A stretch of 64,000 nucleotides of DNA, taken from positions 434,001-498,000 of the forward strand of contig JBEWZL010000232.1 in assembly GCA_045837725.1 (NCBI GenBank), given 5' to 3'. The position numbers and the translations under genes were made by a program. How positions within the stretch are numbered: position 1 is the stretch's first letter; every line of letters begins with the position of its first letter. The notes below the pieces were generated by a model. It was not told the DNA's origin. It ran no database searches and worked only from the letters and a program-made list of their open reading frames with translations. This document shows positions 61,873 to 64,000 of the stretch, piece after piece. Source of the stretch: Vermamoeba vermiformis. Taxonomy: Eukaryota > Tubulinea > Echinamoebida.

Positions 61873-62295
61873 ATGGCTCGACACGTCGCTCTTAGAGTTT
61901 TGATGATCATCGGTAGCGTGATCCTCTTGGCTTGGGGTGCCCTCACAATTGCCTACTCAATCATTGGCAATATCATTTTGACGGACAGAAGTGCAGACTC
62001 GCAATTAAGCGTGGCTAATCCTATTGGTTTGGCGGTCGGATGCGCTGAAGTTGCATTATTTATTTTCGGAGTATGGGGAGCAGCGAGGTTAGCGAGATTC
62101 CCGCTTATTTTGTTCGCCATCCTCTCTTTGCTCTTGATTGGTCTCAATCTTGCCGCACTAATCCTCTACCTCATTGCCTACAACAACAACTACAACGCTT
62201 TGGACTTTGTCTGGTACATTTTGTCGATCGCGTTCTTGATCATTTTGTTCATCTTCTCTATCATCCTCTCAAGACGCGCCAGACATGTATGCTAA
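61873..62295 (+). CDS. Small four-TM membrane protein
   Basis: An uninterrupted 140-codon ORF with four hydrophobic segments: VLMIIGSVILLAWGALTIAY, a second starting PIGLAVGCAEVALFIFGVWG, a third LILFAILSLLLIGLNLAALI and a fourth YILSIAFLIILFIFSIILS, then a basic RRARHVC end. The loop between TM1 and TM2 is short and lacks the CCG motif of tetraspanins, so I name it only 4TM. A TATA box and a 5' UTR intron precede it. No family is recognised. Confidence 0.75.
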   Translation: MARHVALRVLMIIGSVILLAWGALTIAYSIIGNIILTDRSADSQLSVANPIGLAVGCAEVALFIFGVWGAARLARFPLILFAILSLLLIGLNLAALILYLIAYNNNYNALDFVWYILSIAFLIILFIFSIILSRRARHVC

Positions 62296-62533
62296 ACTAT
62301 TGGCCAAAATGCCTGCGAATTAATGTAAATAGCGAATAAAACCTTTTTTAGAAAACTCGATCTAGTTTATTAACCGTCTGTTACATAATAACGTCAAAGA
62401 TATAGACAAAAATAAATAAGTTTAGTTGCTAAATAATGTATTTACAATAAGAAAAGGAAGACAACAAGAATAACGGTACACAACGCCACCGGATCTTTTA
62501 GAGCATTTCCTAATTAGTTAGTTAATATGGAAT

Positions 62534-63113
62534 TCAGGTTATTTCTAAATAATAAACGATCTAACGACAGCAATGCAATTTTTTGCTTACCAGCCTCATT
62601 GCAGTGATGGTGATCGACGTAGATCACACCGTACATGTTGTACGGAACTCCATGACCCTCGCAATAGTAAGGGTATACTCCAGCGTCATTTAGCACGACA
62701 GACCTTGAGCCTCCTTCGGACGCAGCAGGAATTGGACTTTGCTGCGACGGATACTTTGTTTGATCCTCTAAAGATGTGTAAATAACGAAAATTAATCGAA
62801 TAATTACGTATAAGGTACGTAAACAATGTAAATAGATATACTCTGAAATATCCTACTTACTTGCGTCAATGTAACCAGGTACGAGTGGATGCACGGAGAA
62901 GTCTCCGACGAAAGAAACATTTGTGCCTGGATCTACCACCATACAAGGAGGGGTGTATCTAAATGACCAAAATCCAACTGTTACTGCTGAAACGCCAGCA
63001 TTATCAGTTGCAGTGGAGTAGGTACATCCGTTGATTACGTCATCGCACGAGTGAGCTGCTGTCAGTGTCACTAAATATAATAATGATACTCCAATTATAA
63101 TATTATTTTTCAT
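62534..63113 (-). CDS. Secreted cupredoxin (plastocyanin-like type 1 copper protein)
   Basis: Three exons from ATG 63113: a signal peptide (MKNNIIIGVSLLYLVTLTAA), then a beta-sandwich sequence with GFWSFRYTPPCMVVDPGTNV, FVGDFSVHPLVPG (first copper His) and, in exon 2, GVYPYYCEGHGVPYNMYGVIYV. The latter supplies Cys, His and Met in the C-x2-H-x5-M order of plastocyanin-like proteins, completing a type 1 Cu site. The tail HHHCNEAEIT is reached by a small third exon (62534-62544). Without that splice the protein would end about 16 residues later, at 62514. It is likely an extracytoplasmic electron carrier or copper binder; the partner is unknown. Confidence 0.78.
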
Positions 63114-63174
63114 TAATTATGCTGTAGTTGTGCAAATTATCGCATTGAACAAAGGCTTTCAAAAAAATGCGATA

Positions 63175-63182
63175 TATTTATA
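63175..63182 (-). promoter_or_regulatory. TATA box of the cupredoxin gene
   Basis: On the minus strand TATAAATA lies about 62 bp before ATG 63113. Confidence 0.5.
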
Positions 63183-63553
63183 AAATCACGATCAATCTTT
63201 GAACAAAAAATATGAAGTCTCTTAAAAAAGGAATAATTTTCTAATCTACGTGAAATCGGACTGAAATACTGAAAGCAGGACGAAAAAATTGATCTCACAC
63301 CTTAGCATCCGGCCAAGAAAACACTTGGAGCACGAATTATGACCTAAAACAAACAAGCCCTGTTAGATATAGTACTACGGAGAATTTAAGAAGCAGCACG
63401 TCGTCGCAAAATTAGATTCAAATTGGAAGAAATTTCAGGTGAAAGTCGATTGGATCAATTTGGTTTGTCGTGACCTTTGCGAGTATTAAAACCACTGGTG
63501 AAGGCCTTTCCTTAAATTCAAGCAACTATCTAAACAGAAAACAACAAATCAAA
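63183..63553. other. Divergent intergenic region
   Basis: Separates the cupredoxin gene (minus) from the coiled-coil/TM gene (plus). It holds promoter DNA for both; a weak TATTAAAA lies about 70 bp before ATG 63554. No other feature is seen. Confidence 0.5.
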
Positions 63554-63960
63554 ATGAATTCCAAGTGGACATACCTTCTAATTGTCGTGGGCTTGATCGC
63601 TGTGATCTTGCCTTACGTAGCAGCCGCAGACACTGCAGAAAAGACTATGCAACAAAAGATTCAAGAAAAGGTCGCTGAAAAGGTGAAAGAGCAAGTCGTC
63701 GAAGAAGTTCAAGAGCAAGTTCGTCAAGGTAAATCTGAAAACAATTGTACAAACATTATTTCAATTAATTGCAAAATAATCAAATATTCGATTTGACTAA
63801 TAAAATTGTAGAAATGCTTCAAACCATGGCCAAGGCTAACGCGGCAGCGTCTGCTGGCGGATCCCTTCCCGGCGATATGGAACGCGCTTTCCAATGGCGA
63901 ATTACTGTCTTCGGATTTATCTGGTTCACTTTTGTATTTATTGTCGGCTATTTCATCTAA
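63554..63960 (+). CDS. Small protein with signal peptide, coiled coil and C-terminal TM
   Basis: Two exons (63554-63728 and about 63812-63960). ATG 63554 starts a signal peptide (MNSKWTYLLIVVGLIAVILP), then a charged heptad-like helix (KIQEKVAEKVKEQVVEEVQE), an Ala/Gly linker (AKANAAASAGGSLPGD) and a final TM (ITVFGFIWFTFVFIVGYFI). It would be a type I membrane protein of about 107 residues with a short lumenal coiled coil. No family is recognised. It shares the compact signal-peptide pattern of the neighbouring cupredoxin and MRH genes. Confidence 0.7.
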
Positions 63961-64000
63961 GCAAGTGACTTGTAAATAAATAATTTTTTATCGCTAGATC

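Overview
The window is nuclear DNA of an intron-rich, gene-dense unicellular eukaryote. Nearly every gene is split by short GT-AG introns, mostly about 30-120 nt. Intergenic gaps are often below 200 bp, translation fits the standard code, and base composition is moderately AT-rich. Gene content (CLU, INTS13, NFXL1, OGT, Ras, many F-box/LRR proteins, TOM1/THH1-type 7TM, PDAT, PTS2-type acyl-CoA oxidase) fits an amoeboid protist, perhaps an amoebozoan or heterolobosean. The sequence alone does not settle the lineage.

Left third (1-23079): a CLU-family protein and a P5B ATPase lie in tandem on the minus strand. The ATPase is divergent from INTS13/asunder on the plus strand, which converges on a small methyltransferase. 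Then come a very long cysteine-rich ectodomain protein ending in a TOM1/THH1-like 7TM domain, and a Tex/SRBD1-like S1 protein with a mitochondrial presequence. Both are on the minus strand.

Middle (23182-37893, plus strand): a HAD 5'-nucleotidase, acyl-CoA oxidase with a PTS2 signal and one oversized intron holding an antisense frataxin-like relic, an O-GlcNAc transferase, a P-loop-less Ras fragment, and a Ras-like GTPase with unusual catalytic residues. A 1.7-kb TIR transposon with an 8-bp target duplication follows, then an F-box/LRR protein.

Right part (37977-63960): an NFXL1-like RING/NF-X1 protein with a tRNA-His gene in an intron; a long unrecognised protein built from repeated modules with two tRNA genes in one intron; a decayed protein tyrosine phosphatase; a secreted MRH-domain protein; a PX-C2-C2-PDAT fusion; two tandem F-box/LRR paralogs with a homogenised 5' tract; an F-box protein with several membrane segments; and a cluster of small secretory or membrane proteins (4TM, cupredoxin, coiled-coil/TM).

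The genes are not an operon or one pathway. Themes that recur are lipid handling (ACOX, PX-C2-PDAT), F-box-based ubiquitylation, small GTPase signalling, and secretory or surface proteins. The most unusual items are the PX-C2-C2-PDAT fusion, the Cys-rich 7TM protein, the modular unknown protein, the Ras with altered catalytic positions, and the sense-oriented tRNA genes inside protein-gene introns.
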